Shown here one piece after another: positions 35,518 through 43,458 of a stretch of 64,000 nucleotides of DNA. Source of the stretch: Amycolatopsis sp. CA-126428. Its GTDB lineage: Bacteria; Actinomycetota; Actinomycetes; Mycobacteriales; Pseudonocardiaceae. The notes beneath the pieces are model-generated. The model saw only the letters and a list, made by a program, of their open reading frames with translations, was not told where the DNA came from and did not search any database. The stretch lies in assembly GCF_002904335.1 (NCBI RefSeq), contig NZ_PPHF01000010.1, forward strand, positions 62,001 through 126,000. Direction: 5' to 3'. The stretch's first letter is position 1, and the number at the start of each line of letters is the position of its first letter. The position numbers were made by a program, and so were the translations under genes.

Positions 35518-36303
35518 ATGGGCGTGGGAGAGTTCGTAACCCTGGAGGTCAAGGACGCGGTCGGGACCATCCGGCTCGACCGGCCGCCGGTCAACGCCCT
35601 GAACGCCCAGGTCACCGCCGAGCTCGCCGAGCTGGCGAAGGAGGTCTCCGAGCGTGACGACGTCCGTGCGGTGATCCTCTACGGCGGCGAGAAGACCTTC
35701 GCCGGCGGCGCGGACATCAAGGAGATGGCCGCCCGCACCTACCCGGGGATCGCGAAGTTCGGCGCGATCCTCACCGGCACCCTCGCCGCCATCGCGAACA
35801 TCCCGAAGCCGGTCGTCGCGGCCATCACCGGGTACGCCCTCGGCGGCGGCCTGGAGCTGGCGCTGACCGCCGACTGGCGGGTCGCCGGCGACAACGTGAA
35901 GGTCGGCCAGCCGGAGATCCAGCTCGGCGTCATCCCCGGCGCGGGCGGCACCCAGCGCCTGGCCCGGCTGATCGGGCCGAGCAAGACCAAGGACATCGTC
36001 TACACCGGACGGTTCGTCAAGGCCGAAGAGGCGCTGCGGCTGGGGATCGTGGACCAGGTCGTGGCCCCGGACGACGTCTACGCGGCCGCGCACAAGTGGG
36101 CGGCCCAGTTCGCCGACGGCCCCGCCGTGGCGCTGCGCGCGGCGAAGGCGGCCATCGACGGCGGCCTCGACACCGACCTGGCGAACGGGCTCAAGCTCGA
36201 ATCGCACCTGTTCGCCGCCCTCTGGGCGACCGAAGACCAGCAGAACGGCATGAAGTCGTTCATCGAAAACGGGCCCGGCAAGGCCACGTTCGAAGGGAAA
36301 TGA
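35518..36303 (+). CDS. Enoyl-CoA hydratase/isomerase family protein
   Basis: This 261-aa crotonase-fold protein has the oxyanion-hole segments [11 protein letters not shown] and [18 protein letters not shown], and [24 protein letters not shown] with the acidic residues typical of hydratases. It probably hydrates enoyl-CoA in fatty-acid or amino-acid breakdown. AGGAG lies only two bases before ATG 35518 but eight before GTG 35524, so the latter may be the real start; the family N-terminus does not decide. The methyltransferase gene follows after four bases, and both are likely co-transcribed. Confidence 0.9.
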   Translation: MGVGEFVTLEVKDAVGTIRLDRPPVNALNAQVTAELAELAKEVSERDDVRAVILYGGEKTFAGGADIKEMAARTYPGIAKFGAILTGTLAAIANIPKPVVAAITGYALGGGLELALTADWRVAGDNVKVGQPEIQLGVIPGAGGTQRLARLIGPSKTKDIVYTGRFVKAEEALRLGIVDQVVAPDDVYAAAHKWAAQFADGPAVALRAAKAAIDGGLDTDLANGLKLESHLFAALWATEDQQNGMKSFIENGPGKATFEGK

Positions 36304-36307
36304 CGCC

Positions 36308-37273
36308 TTGACCGACGTGAACGACCCGGCGCCGAACCCGCACGCCACCGCCGAAGAGGTCCAGGCGGCCTACGCCGACCCCAAGCTGGCGAACGTGCTC
36401 TACCACGACTGGGAAGCCGGCACCTACGACGAGAAGTGGTCGATCTCGTACGACGAGCGCTGCATCTCCTACGCCACCGACGTGTTCAACGCCGTCGCGG
36501 GCGAGGACGGCCAGCCCTACCAGCACGCGATGGAGCTGGGCAGCGGTACCGGCTTCTTCCTGCTGAACCTGATGCAGGGCGGCGTCGCCAAGAAGGGCTC
36601 GGTCACCGACCTCTCGCCCGGCATGGTCCAGGTCGCGCTGCGCAACGCCGAGAAGCTCGGCCTCGACGTCGACGGCCGGGTCGCCGACGCCGAGCGCATC
36701 CCCTACGACGACAACACCTTCGACCTGGTGGTCGGGCACGCGGTGCTGCACCACATCCCGGACGTCCAGGCGGCGTTCCGCGAGGTGCTGCGCGTGCTCA
36801 AGCCGGGCGGCCGGTTCGTCTTCGCCGGCGAGCCGACCAAGATCGGTGACTTCTACGCCCGCAAGCTCGGCCAGTTCACCTGGTTCCTGACGACCCGGGT
36901 GACGAAGCTGCCGGTGCTGAGCGGCTGGCGGCGTCCGCAGTCCGAACTGGACGAGTCCTCGCGCGCCGCGGCGCTCGAAGCCGTGGTCGACATCCACACC
37001 TTCGACCCGTCGGAGCTGGAGACCTGGGCCCGCGGGGCCGGCGCCCAGGACGTCCGCGCGGTCACCGAGGAGTTCGCCGCCGCGCTGGCCGGGTGGCCGA
37101 TCCGGACGTTCGAGGCCGCGGTGCCGGCCGAGAAGCTCACCGTGCGCTGGCGGCTGTTCGCCTACCACCTGTGGCTGCGGCTGTCCGCCGTGGACAAGAA
37201 GGTGCTGGCGAAGATCCTGCCGCGCGAGCTGTTCTACAACGTCATGATCACCGGGACCAAGCGGCCGTCCTGA
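36308..37273 (+). CDS. Class I SAM-dependent methyltransferase
   Basis: This 321-aa protein has a Rossmann-type methyltransferase core: motif I AMELGSGTGFFLLNLM, a motif II region VGHAVLHHIPDVQAAFREVLRVLKPGGRFVF and a long C-terminal extension (about 175-321). The extension suggests a lipid or small-molecule methylase, but the substrate is unknown. The TTG start at 36308 lies four bases after the hydratase stop; GTG 36317 is an alternative. It is followed after one base by another methyltransferase-type gene. Confidence 0.87.
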   Translation: MTDVNDPAPNPHATAEEVQAAYADPKLANVLYHDWEAGTYDEKWSISYDERCISYATDVFNAVAGEDGQPYQHAMELGSGTGFFLLNLMQGGVAKKGSVTDLSPGMVQVALRNAEKLGLDVDGRVADAERIPYDDNTFDLVVGHAVLHHIPDVQAAFREVLRVLKPGGRFVFAGEPTKIGDFYARKLGQFTWFLTTRVTKLPVLSGWRRPQSELDESSRAAALEAVVDIHTFDPSELETWARGAGAQDVRAVTEEFAAALAGWPIRTFEAAVPAEKLTVRWRLFAYHLWLRLSAVDKKVLAKILPRELFYNVMITGTKRPS

Positions 37274-37274
37274 A

Positions 37275-38435
37275 TTGGGATATTCGTTCAGCCTCGGCGA
37301 CGTCGCCTACCTGCGTTCCGGCGCGGGGGTGGCGGCGCTCGCCGAGGTCTCGGCGCTGCCGCTGACCGACCCGATCGCGTCCGTCGCCGCCGTCCGCCGC
37401 CTGGTCGGCGCGGAACACGCGAGCGCGGTGCTGGAAACCGTGCTGCTGCGCCGCAAAGCCGCGTCCAAAGTGGATTCCGATGGCTGGTTGTTCACCTCGG
37501 ACGCGCTTCAGCAGGCGAGTGCCACCCCGGTCGCGCGGCACCGGGCGGCGCGGCTGGCCGGGCTCGACGTCCACGACGTCACGTGCTCGGTGGGGGCCGA
37601 CCTCGTCGAAATCGCCCGGGTGGCGCGGCGCACGCTGGGGTCCGATCTGGACCCGGTCCGGCTGGAGATGGCGCGGCACAACGGAGCCGTTGCGGGCGTC
37701 GCGTTCGGGCTCGCCCGTGCCGACGCGCTGCGCCCGGTGAGCCGGTCGGGGGTCGTCGTCGCCGATCCGGCCCGGCGGGACTCCTCCGGGCGGCGGGCGT
37801 GGAAGCCCGCGGACTTCGCCCCACCGCTGGACGGCCTGGTCGAGGCCTACCCGGGGCGTGCGCTGTCCGTGAAGTGCGCGCCCGGGCTCGACTTCGCGCT
37901 CACGCCGTGGGCGGAGGAAGTCGAACTCGTCTCCCTCGACGGTCAGGTCCGGGAATCCTGCCTCTGGCGGGGCCTGGGCACCGGCGTCACCCGGCGGGCG
38001 AGCGTGCTGCGCTCGGATGGGACGCAGTGGACGGTCACTGACGCGGAACCGGACGAACTGCCGGTGCGGGAGCCGGGGGAGTGGATCGTCGACCCGGACG
38101 GCGCCGTCGTCCGCGCGGGACTGGTCCGCCACTACGCGGCGCGGCACGGGTTGTGGCAACTGGACGAACGCATCGCTTACTTGACCGGCGACACCCCGCC
38201 GCCCGGGGTGCGGGCGTTCCGCGTCCTGGAGCATGGACCGTACAGTGAAAAGGCACTGAAGGCCGTCCTCAAGCGACACGACGTCGGCCGGCTGGAAATC
38301 CTGGTGCGGGGCCTGGACGTCGATCCGGACGCGCTGCGCCGGCGGCTGAAACCCCGTGGTGGTGCCGAAGCTTCAGTTGTGCTGACGCGGATCGGGCGGT
38401 CACCAGTGGCGTTTCTGTGTCGTGCCGGAAAGTGA
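37275..38435 (+). CDS. THUMP-like/SAM methyltransferase-fold protein
   Basis: This 386-aa protein has a methyltransferase-like core (VTCSVGADLVEIARVARRTLGSDLDPVRLEMARHN contains motif I and the acidic ribose-binding residue) and a C-terminal THUMP-like region with RAFRVLEHGPYSEKALKAVL. Actinobacterial proteins of this type are annotated as class I methyltransferases or THUMP-like proteins; RNA is the suspected substrate. The DPARRDSSGRR segment corresponds to the catalytic DPPR-like loop. The TTG start at 37275 follows the previous stop by one base, so it should be coupled. Function unproven. Confidence 0.82.
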   Translation: MGYSFSLGDVAYLRSGAGVAALAEVSALPLTDPIASVAAVRRLVGAEHASAVLETVLLRRKAASKVDSDGWLFTSDALQQASATPVARHRAARLAGLDVHDVTCSVGADLVEIARVARRTLGSDLDPVRLEMARHNGAVAGVAFGLARADALRPVSRSGVVVADPARRDSSGRRAWKPADFAPPLDGLVEAYPGRALSVKCAPGLDFALTPWAEEVELVSLDGQVRESCLWRGLGTGVTRRASVLRSDGTQWTVTDAEPDELPVREPGEWIVDPDGAVVRAGLVRHYAARHGLWQLDERIAYLTGDTPPPGVRAFRVLEHGPYSEKALKAVLKRHDVGRLEILVRGLDVDPDALRRRLKPRGGAEASVVLTRIGRSPVAFLCRAGK

Positions 38436-38517
38436 ACGGCAACTTTCGAGGGGTGGAACTCCCGGTGAACCTGACGTAGGTTCCCCGGGTCGCCAAAGTT
38501 CCACTGGAGGGTGCGCC

Positions 38518-39282
38518 GTGTCCGGAAAATGGTCAAATCTCGTCAAGCTCGCCGCCGCGGCGGCCATCGGCGCAACTGTCGCTTCGGGTGCCACCGCACT
38601 GGCCGGCTCGGACGAGCCGACGGCCGCCCGCGCGAAGGAACCGGCCAACATCGGCCAGGTCAAGCTGGACGTCAAGGCGTACTACGGCGACTACGTCGAC
38701 GCCGCGGGCAAGCACCACTATTCGGACACCAGCCGGTTCGTGAAGGACACCGGCCGGATCGTCTCGGACGCGAAGCGTTACCTGCAGCAGTCGCTGGGCC
38801 GGGTGAAGAGCCCGGCGATCGTGCTGGACGTCGACGACACGTCCGAGGTCACCTACGGCTGGGAGGCCGACAACGACTTCGGCTTCGACCCGGTCAAGCA
38901 GCAGCAGGCGATCGACAACGGTACGTTCGTCGCGAACAAGCCGGTGCTGGAGCTGGCCAACTGGGCGGCGCAGCACGGCGTCGAGGTGTACTTCCTGACC
39001 GGCCGCAACGAGTTCCAAGGGCCGCAGTCGCTGAAGAACCTGGCCAGCGAGGGCTTCCCGGCCCCGGCCGGCGCGTTCTTCAAGCCGAAGACGACCGCGC
39101 CGGACTACCTGCCGTGCGGGCTGACCTGCACCACCGTCCAGTACAAGTCGGGCACCCGGGCGCACATCGAGGCGACCGGCGCGAAGATCGTGCTCAACCT
39201 CGGCGACCAGTTCAGCGACCTCGAAGGCGGGCACGCGCTGCGCCCGGTCAAGCTGCCGAACCCGATGTACTACCTGCCCTGA
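38518..39282 (+). CDS. Secreted HAD-family acid phosphatase (class B-like)
   Basis: This 254-aa exported protein has an N-terminal signal (about 1-28) and a HAD fold with catalytic motif DVDDTSEVTYGWEADNDF (nucleophile and acid Asp of DxDxT), motif II FLTGRNE and motif III GDQFSDLEGGH. It belongs to the plant/bacterial acid phosphatase branch and would hydrolyse phosphomonoesters outside the membrane. GTG 38518 has GGAGGG eight bases ahead. It stands alone. Confidence 0.9.
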   Translation: MSGKWSNLVKLAAAAAIGATVASGATALAGSDEPTAARAKEPANIGQVKLDVKAYYGDYVDAAGKHHYSDTSRFVKDTGRIVSDAKRYLQQSLGRVKSPAIVLDVDDTSEVTYGWEADNDFGFDPVKQQQAIDNGTFVANKPVLELANWAAQHGVEVYFLTGRNEFQGPQSLKNLASEGFPAPAGAFFKPKTTAPDYLPCGLTCTTVQYKSGTRAHIEATGAKIVLNLGDQFSDLEGGHALRPVKLPNPMYYLP

Positions 39283-39345
39283 GCGTGGAATAACCACCGG
39301 GCCCGGCGTGCTGCTCCCTGTACACAGGACTCTTAGGGAGCTGAC

Positions 39346-39723
39346 ATGGCGAAGCAGGTTCTGCAGCCGGGCCCGGACCACCCGATCACGGTCGAGCCGA
39401 CGAAGGCGCGTGTGGTGGTCAAGGCGGGCGGCCGCGTGATCGCGGACAGCCGCAACGCACTCACCCTGCAGGAATCCACGTACCCGGCGGTCCAGTACAT
39501 CCCGCTGGCGGACGTCGACTCGGGCGTGCTGGAGCGGACCGGCCACGAGACGTACTGCCCGTACAAGGGCGAGGCCGGCTACTACTCGCTCAACGCGGGC
39601 GACGTGAAGGGCGAGAACGCGGTCTGGACGTACGAGAAGCCGTACGACGCGGTCGCGCCGATCAAGGACCACGTCGCGTTCTACCCGAACGTCGTGGACT
39701 CGATCGAGCTGATCGAGGACTGA
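39346..39723 (+). CDS. DUF427 domain protein
   Basis: This 125-aa protein consists of one DUF427 domain, a small beta-rich fold of unknown function common in actinomycetes and fungi. Family features are HPITVEPTKARVVVKAGGRVIADS, STYPAVQYIPLADVD, TYCPYKGEAGYYSL and AVWTYEKPYDAVAPIKDHVAFYP. GGGAG precedes the ATG. The next gene, a LysR regulator, begins two bases after its stop, a rare co-directional layout that suggests coupling. Confidence 0.88.
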   Translation: MAKQVLQPGPDHPITVEPTKARVVVKAGGRVIADSRNALTLQESTYPAVQYIPLADVDSGVLERTGHETYCPYKGEAGYYSLNAGDVKGENAVWTYEKPYDAVAPIKDHVAFYPNVVDSIELIED

Positions 39724-39724
39724 G

Positions 39725-40570
39725 CTGGACCTCGACCTGCTGCGCACGTTCCTGGCCGTCCACCGGGCCGGCTCGCTGACCCGCGCGGCACCGTCGCTGG
39801 GCCTGTCCCAGCCGACGGTGACCGCGCAGGTCAGGGCCCTGGAGGACCAGCTCGGCCAGCAGCTGTTCGTCCGGCGCGCCCGCGGCGTGACCCCGACGTC
39901 GGTGGCCGACGAGCTGGCCGCCCGGATCGCTCCGCACATCGACGCGCTCACCGGCGTCGTCGCGGGGCGCCCCGACCCGTTCGCGGCGCCCGTGCACCTG
40001 GCCGGGCCCGCCGAGCTGACCACGGCCCGGGTCCTGCCCGCGCTGGCCGGCCTGGTGGCGTGCGGGCTCGTGCTGCGGGTGACGTTCGGCCTGGCCGACG
40101 ACCTCCTGGCGGGGCTCGCGCAGCGACGTTTCGACCTGGTCGTCTCGACGATCCGCCCCCGTGGCCGCGGCTTCACGGCCACCCCGCTGACCGACGAGGA
40201 GTTCGTCCTGGTCGGCCCCCGCGGCTTCACCGGCGACCCCCGGACGGCGCCGCTGGTGGCCTACGCCGAGGACCTGCCGATCATCCGCCGCTACTGGCGT
40301 TCGGTCCTGGGCACGCGCCCGTCCGCGGGGCCGGCGGTCGTGGTCCCGGACCTGCGCGGAGTCCTGGCCGGCGTGCTGGCGGGCTTCGGCGTCAGCGTGT
40401 TGCCGCGGTACCTCTGCGCGGCGGAACTGGCGTCGGGAGAGCTGATCGCGCTCCTGGAGCCGCAGGAGCCGCCGATCAACACGCTCTTCGCGGTCACCCG
40501 GACCGAGCCCTGCCGGCCGGGGCCCGCGGCGGTGCGGGACGCACTGCTCGCGGACGCCGCCCGGTGGTGA
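39725..40570 (+). CDS. LysR-family regulator, apparent CTG start
   Basis: This LysR regulator of about 281 residues has a complete winged HTH at its N-terminus only if translation starts at CTG 39725 (LDLDLLRTFLAVHRAGSLTRAA then LSQPTVTAQVRALEDQLGQQLF). An in-frame TGA at 39710-39712 closes the frame upstream. No ATG, GTG or TTG exists before GTG 39818, which would cut off most of the HTH. The effector domain runs from about residue 90 and looks complete. It begins two bases after the DUF427 stop, so re-initiation could explain the rare start. The target is unknown. Confidence 0.8.
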   Translation: MDLDLLRTFLAVHRAGSLTRAAPSLGLSQPTVTAQVRALEDQLGQQLFVRRARGVTPTSVADELAARIAPHIDALTGVVAGRPDPFAAPVHLAGPAELTTARVLPALAGLVACGLVLRVTFGLADDLLAGLAQRRFDLVVSTIRPRGRGFTATPLTDEEFVLVGPRGFTGDPRTAPLVAYAEDLPIIRRYWRSVLGTRPSAGPAVVVPDLRGVLAGVLAGFGVSVLPRYLCAAELASGELIALLEPQEPPINTLFAVTRTEPCRPGPAAVRDALLADAARW

Positions 40571-40584
40571 CTCAGCCGGCTCCC

Positions 40585-40950
40585 GGAACGACAGCATGCC
40601 CAGGTGGCCGGTCTTGGCGAAGGCCACCAGCGCCCGGGCGTCCTTCTGGTAGAAGATCTCGTTCTGCGAGTCGTTGACGCCGATCATCGGGGTGACGCCG
40701 AACTTCTTCCACGCCGCCGCGTCGCTCAGCCCGTAGAGCGCCTTGAGCTGCGCCTGGGTCGCCGAGATCGCCTTCGCGCCCTGGTCACCGGCGCCCTTGT
40801 TCTGCAGCGTCTTCAGGGCCTGGGAGCGGCGCGCGATCGACGCCGGGTCCGCGACCGCCGCGCCTTCGATGTCGAAGTCGACGTACTTCAGGCCGTAGGC
40901 CCTGACGACGGCGTCGTACTCGGCGGCGACCTGCGCGACGCATGGGAACC
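40585..40950 (-). pseudogene. Relic of a secreted GH18 chitinase
   Basis: On the minus strand residues from VAAEYDAVVRAYGLKYVDFDIEGAAV to FGVTPMIGVNDSQNEIF and LVAFAKTGHLGMLSF match a GH18 chitinase barrel of the streptomycete/Amycolatopsis type, including DFDIEG with the catalytic Glu. Signal peptide and N-terminal part are missing, as is the stretch between the fourth and sixth barrel strands (SQALKTLQNKGAG joins directly to AISATQAQLKALYGLSD). The frame then runs on without the C-terminal end. It is a decayed fragment with internal deletion, wedged between a LysR gene and a DUF2306 gene. Confidence 0.8.
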
Positions 40951-40989
40951 TCCACGACTCGAAGCGCGGCGGCGGCGACTGTCCCCCTT

Positions 40990-41001
40990 GGTATAGACCA
41001 T
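40990..41001 (-). promoter_or_regulatory. DasR-like responsive element before the chitinase relic
   Basis: TGGTATAGACCA differs at one position from TGGTCTAGACCA, the core I recall for DasR sites in streptomycetes that control chitin genes by glucosamine 6-phosphate. It lies upstream of the chitinase relic on the matching strand, so the promoter seems to survive while the gene has decayed. Confidence 0.55.
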
Positions 41002-41055
41002 TTCCTGTGGTGTGGATCATCGGCCGAACGGGCTGCCCCGGTCACCGTGCGTGGC

Positions 41056-41733
41056 TCAGGCCGCCGCGCGACGCCGTCCCCGGCCCAGCCAAAACTCGGC
41101 GGCCAGCAGCGGGAGCACCCAGCCGGTCCAGGTGGTGATCCCGGCGATCGCCTGGCCCAGGGCGAGTTCACTGCCGCCGAAGGTCGTGTCCAGCTGCGGC
41201 GTCAGCACCATCGCCCAGACCACGCCCCAGATCCGGTTGCTGATGATCGACATGCACAGCGCGAAGCTGCGGACCATCCAGCGGCGGTGCTCGCCGAACC
41301 GGCGCGCCCGCGCCATCCGATAGCCCTGCACGGTGCAGCCGAACCAAAGCGTCGCGAGCAGGACGTTCGACACGGCCCCGACCGGGCCGAACGGCGCCGC
41401 GAGCGCGATGACGAAACCGGCGATCGACGCGGGGATCGCACCGGCGAAGACGTACACGCGCCCGGTGCGGCGGTGCACCGCCGGGTGCTTCTGCCGCAGC
41501 CACGGCCAGATCTGCAGTGCGCAGGTCACCATGGCGAGGGTCGCGAAGCCGATGTGCGTGACGAGCACCGGGTAGTACCAGTCGGCCGGGGCGGGGATCC
41601 GCGACCGCGCGGGATCGAGTCCGAGGTAGGGCGGCAGCGAAAAAACCAAGAAGGCGGTGACGAGCAGCCCGAGCGGGAACACCCACGGGCGGCGCACCCA
41701 CGGCTTCGGGCGGCGGACTTCGGTCGTCGTCAT
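41056..41733 (-). CDS. DUF2306 membrane protein
   Basis: This 225-aa protein has about six hydrophobic segments and the DUF2306 pattern (HPAVHRRTGRVYVFAGAIPASIAGFVI and GEHRRWMVRSFALCMSIISNRIW). Function unknown. ATG 41733 with GGGGGAACC ahead was chosen over an upstream start at 41793 that would lie in the operator. It is divergent from a GntR-TetR hybrid regulator, with an inverted repeat in its leader region, so it is the probable target of that regulator. Confidence 0.82.
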   Translation of the reverse strand: MTTTEVRRPKPWVRRPWVFPLGLLVTAFLVFSLPPYLGLDPARSRIPAPADWYYPVLVTHIGFATLAMVTCALQIWPWLRQKHPAVHRRTGRVYVFAGAIPASIAGFVIALAAPFGPVGAVSNVLLATLWFGCTVQGYRMARARRFGEHRRWMVRSFALCMSIISNRIWGVVWAMVLTPQLDTTFGGSELALGQAIAGITTWTGWVLPLLAAEFWLGRGRRRAAA

Positions 41734-41749
41734 GGTTCCCCCTGTTTCG

Positions 41750-41769
41750 TACGGTGTATTCGAACCGTA
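41750..41769. promoter_or_regulatory. Inverted repeat TACGGT-N8-ACCGTA between divergent genes
   Basis: This perfect 6-bp inverted repeat lies 17-36 bases upstream of the DUF2306 start and between two divergent genes, one being a regulator with a TetR-type domain. Further GTTCTAG words at about 41831 and 41853 lie near the regulator start and may be a second site. Confidence 0.5.
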
Positions 41770-41871
41770 TTTACTCGGGGCCTCGACCGGCAATCATTGC
41801 TGGCGATGTTGGGGGAGTACCCTGAAACCGTTCTAGATCCGGTCGGTAAGTGTTCTAGTACGGAGTTCCCG

Positions 41872-42759
41872 GTGGCCGAGGCGCCCTACCTGCGGATCGC
41901 GGCGGACCTGCGCCGCCGGATCAGCGCGGGCGAGCTGCGGCCCGGCGACCGCGTCCCGTCGACCCGGGCGCTGGTCCGCGAATGGGGTGTCGCGATGGCG
42001 ACCGCGGCGAAGGCCCTCTCGGCGCTGGGCGAGCAGGGCTGGGTGCGCGCGGTGCCGGGCAGCGGCACGGTGGTCGCCGACCGGACGCCGGCCAAGCCGC
42101 CGCTGGGCCGGGCCGCGCTGGTGCGCGCGGCCATCGCGCTGGCCGACGCCGAAGGTCTCGCCGCGTTGTCGATGCGGCGGCTGGCGGCCGAGCTGGGCGT
42201 CGGCCCGATGGCGCTGTACCGGCACGTGCCGGACAAGGACGAGCTGCTCCGGCTGATGGCCGACGTCGCGCTCGGGGAGGCGGAGCTGCCGGAGCCGGGC
42301 CCGGCGCGGTGGCGCCCGCGCCTCGAACTCGCGGCCCGCGCGCAGTGGCGGGCGTACCGCCGTCACCCGTGGCTGGCGCCGATCCTGCTCAATTCCCTGG
42401 TCCGGCCGCCGGTGCTGGCGGCGGGTCTCCGGCTGGTGGACTGGTCGCTGCGAGCGCTGGCCGGCACCGGCTTGAAGCGCCGGGTGAAGCTGCAGGTGAT
42501 CATGACGCTCAACGGCTGGGTCGGCGGCCTGGCGGTGAGCAACGCGTTCGAGGTCCAGGCGGAGCAGGAGACGGGCATCACGGGCGACCAGCGCCTGGAG
42601 GCCGACATGGCGCTGCTGACGCACTTTCTCGAATCGGGCCGCTTCCCCGAGCTGACCGAAGTGATGACCGGCGTCGAGGACGTCGACCTCGACGAGGCGT
42701 TCGAGTTTGGGTTGCGGCGCCAGCTCGACGGGATCGCCGTGCTGCTGGGCGAACACTAG
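41872..42759 (+). CDS. GntR-TetR hybrid transcriptional regulator
   Basis: This 295-aa regulator carries two DNA-binding modules in series: a GntR winged HTH (about residues 3-70; PYLRIAADLRRRISAGELRPGD and VPSTRALVREWGVAMATAAKAL) and a TetR HTH (about 78-125; LSMRRLAAELGVGPMALYRHVPDKDELL). A TetR_C ligand-binding domain follows (about 140-290). Such fused regulators exist in actinomycetes. GTG 41872 starts directly before the GntR domain. The divergent DUF2306 gene is the likely target. The presence of two HTH units may allow binding to two different half-sites. Confidence 0.87.
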   Translation: MAEAPYLRIAADLRRRISAGELRPGDRVPSTRALVREWGVAMATAAKALSALGEQGWVRAVPGSGTVVADRTPAKPPLGRAALVRAAIALADAEGLAALSMRRLAAELGVGPMALYRHVPDKDELLRLMADVALGEAELPEPGPARWRPRLELAARAQWRAYRRHPWLAPILLNSLVRPPVLAAGLRLVDWSLRALAGTGLKRRVKLQVIMTLNGWVGGLAVSNAFEVQAEQETGITGDQRLEADMALLTHFLESGRFPELTEVMTGVEDVDLDEAFEFGLRRQLDGIAVLLGEH

Positions 42760-42769
42760 ACTGGCAGCG

Positions 42770-43291
42770 GTGCTGATCACCACGGAAAGGCTCACGCTCC
42801 ACGCGTGGTCCGAAGCCTGTTTCGACGGCTTGTTCGCGTTGGCCCAGCTGCCCGAGACGGTCCGCTACGTGGGAACGGGCGAGCCGTGGAGCCACGAGTA
42901 CACGCTGGCCAAGCACCGCGCAACGCTCACCCACTGGACCGAACACGGCTTCGGCTGGTTCGCGGTATCGGCGGCGCCGGGTTCGTTCGACGGAGTGGTG
43001 TCCCTGGTGCGCCGCAACGCCACGGAGTCAGGCCTCGGCCGGCCGGCGGTGGAGATGGGCTGGTGGATAGCGCCCTCGGGCTGGGGCCGCGGCTACGCAA
43101 CAGAAGCGACGACGGCGGTGCGCGATCGCGCGTTCGACGCGGGCTGGGCGGAACGATTGCTGGCGGTGTACGAGCCGGTGAACAAGCCGTCGGCCCGGGT
43201 GGTGGAGAAGCTCGGGTTCACCGTGCACAGCAAGTTCGTGCTGGACGGCCGGGTGGAGCAACGGGCGGTCCTGGAACGTCCGCGCCCCTGA
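42770..43291 (+). CDS. GNAT-family N-acetyltransferase
   Basis: This 173-aa protein has the RimJ/RimL-like GNAT fold: TTERLTLHAWSEACFDGL at the N-terminus, the acetyl-CoA loop SGWGRGYATEAT, and NKPSARVVEKLGF near the end. Substrate unknown (a protein N-terminus, drug or small amine). GTG 42770 follows the -10 hexamer TAGACT (42757-42762) by 7 bases. The hexamer overlaps the stop codon of the regulator gene, so it has a separate leaderless promoter although it sits 10 bases downstream. Confidence 0.88.
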   Translation: MLITTERLTLHAWSEACFDGLFALAQLPETVRYVGTGEPWSHEYTLAKHRATLTHWTEHGFGWFAVSAAPGSFDGVVSLVRRNATESGLGRPAVEMGWWIAPSGWGRGYATEATTAVRDRAFDAGWAERLLAVYEPVNKPSARVVEKLGFTVHSKFVLDGRVEQRAVLERPRP

Positions 43292-43363
43292 GCGCGGAGC
43301 GGGTTGTCCACAGCCTGGCCGCGTTGTGGAGAACCCGGCCGCTCGCCGGCTGCTTTTAGGGGT

Positions 43364-43386
43364 TTGTCACACCCCGCCGATAGACT
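43364..43386 (+). promoter_or_regulatory. Orphan promoter resembling the DNA-damage RecA-NDp type
   Basis: TTGTCA at 43364-43369 continues as TTGTCACAC and is followed, with exactly eight bases between, by TAGACT at 43381-43386. This matches the spacing of RecA-NDp/PafBC promoters (TTGTCRGTG-N8-TANNNT) but differs in the last three bases of the first box. No gene lies behind it on the plus strand; a flavin monooxygenase gene runs antisense. It may be a relic of a lost gene. Confidence 0.45.
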
Positions 43387-43430
43387 GGACTTGGGGACGC
43401 CCCCCAGGGACGGGCGGGGGAGTTTGCGGC

Positions 43431-43454
43431 CCCCCGCCCCCGCCCCCGCCCCCG
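43431..43454. repeat. CCCCCG hexanucleotide run
   Basis: Four copies of CCCCCG lie directly after the stop of the flavin monooxygenase gene (minus strand). On the minus-strand transcript this reads as a G-rich stretch with four or more runs of five G and could form a quadruplex-like or pausing structure. Confidence 0.6.
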
Positions 43455-43458
43455 CCGG

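Noticed and set aside
39818..40570. LysR gene starting at GTG 39818
   Set aside because: This start would remove most of the helix-turn-helix; the homologous sequence continues in frame to CTG 39725.
43304..43333. TTGTCCACA / TGTGGAGAA as a DnaA-box cluster or origin
   Set aside because: Only one imperfect pair exists, with no AT-rich region or dnaA/dnaN genes nearby; it is kept only as part of the orphan promoter finding.
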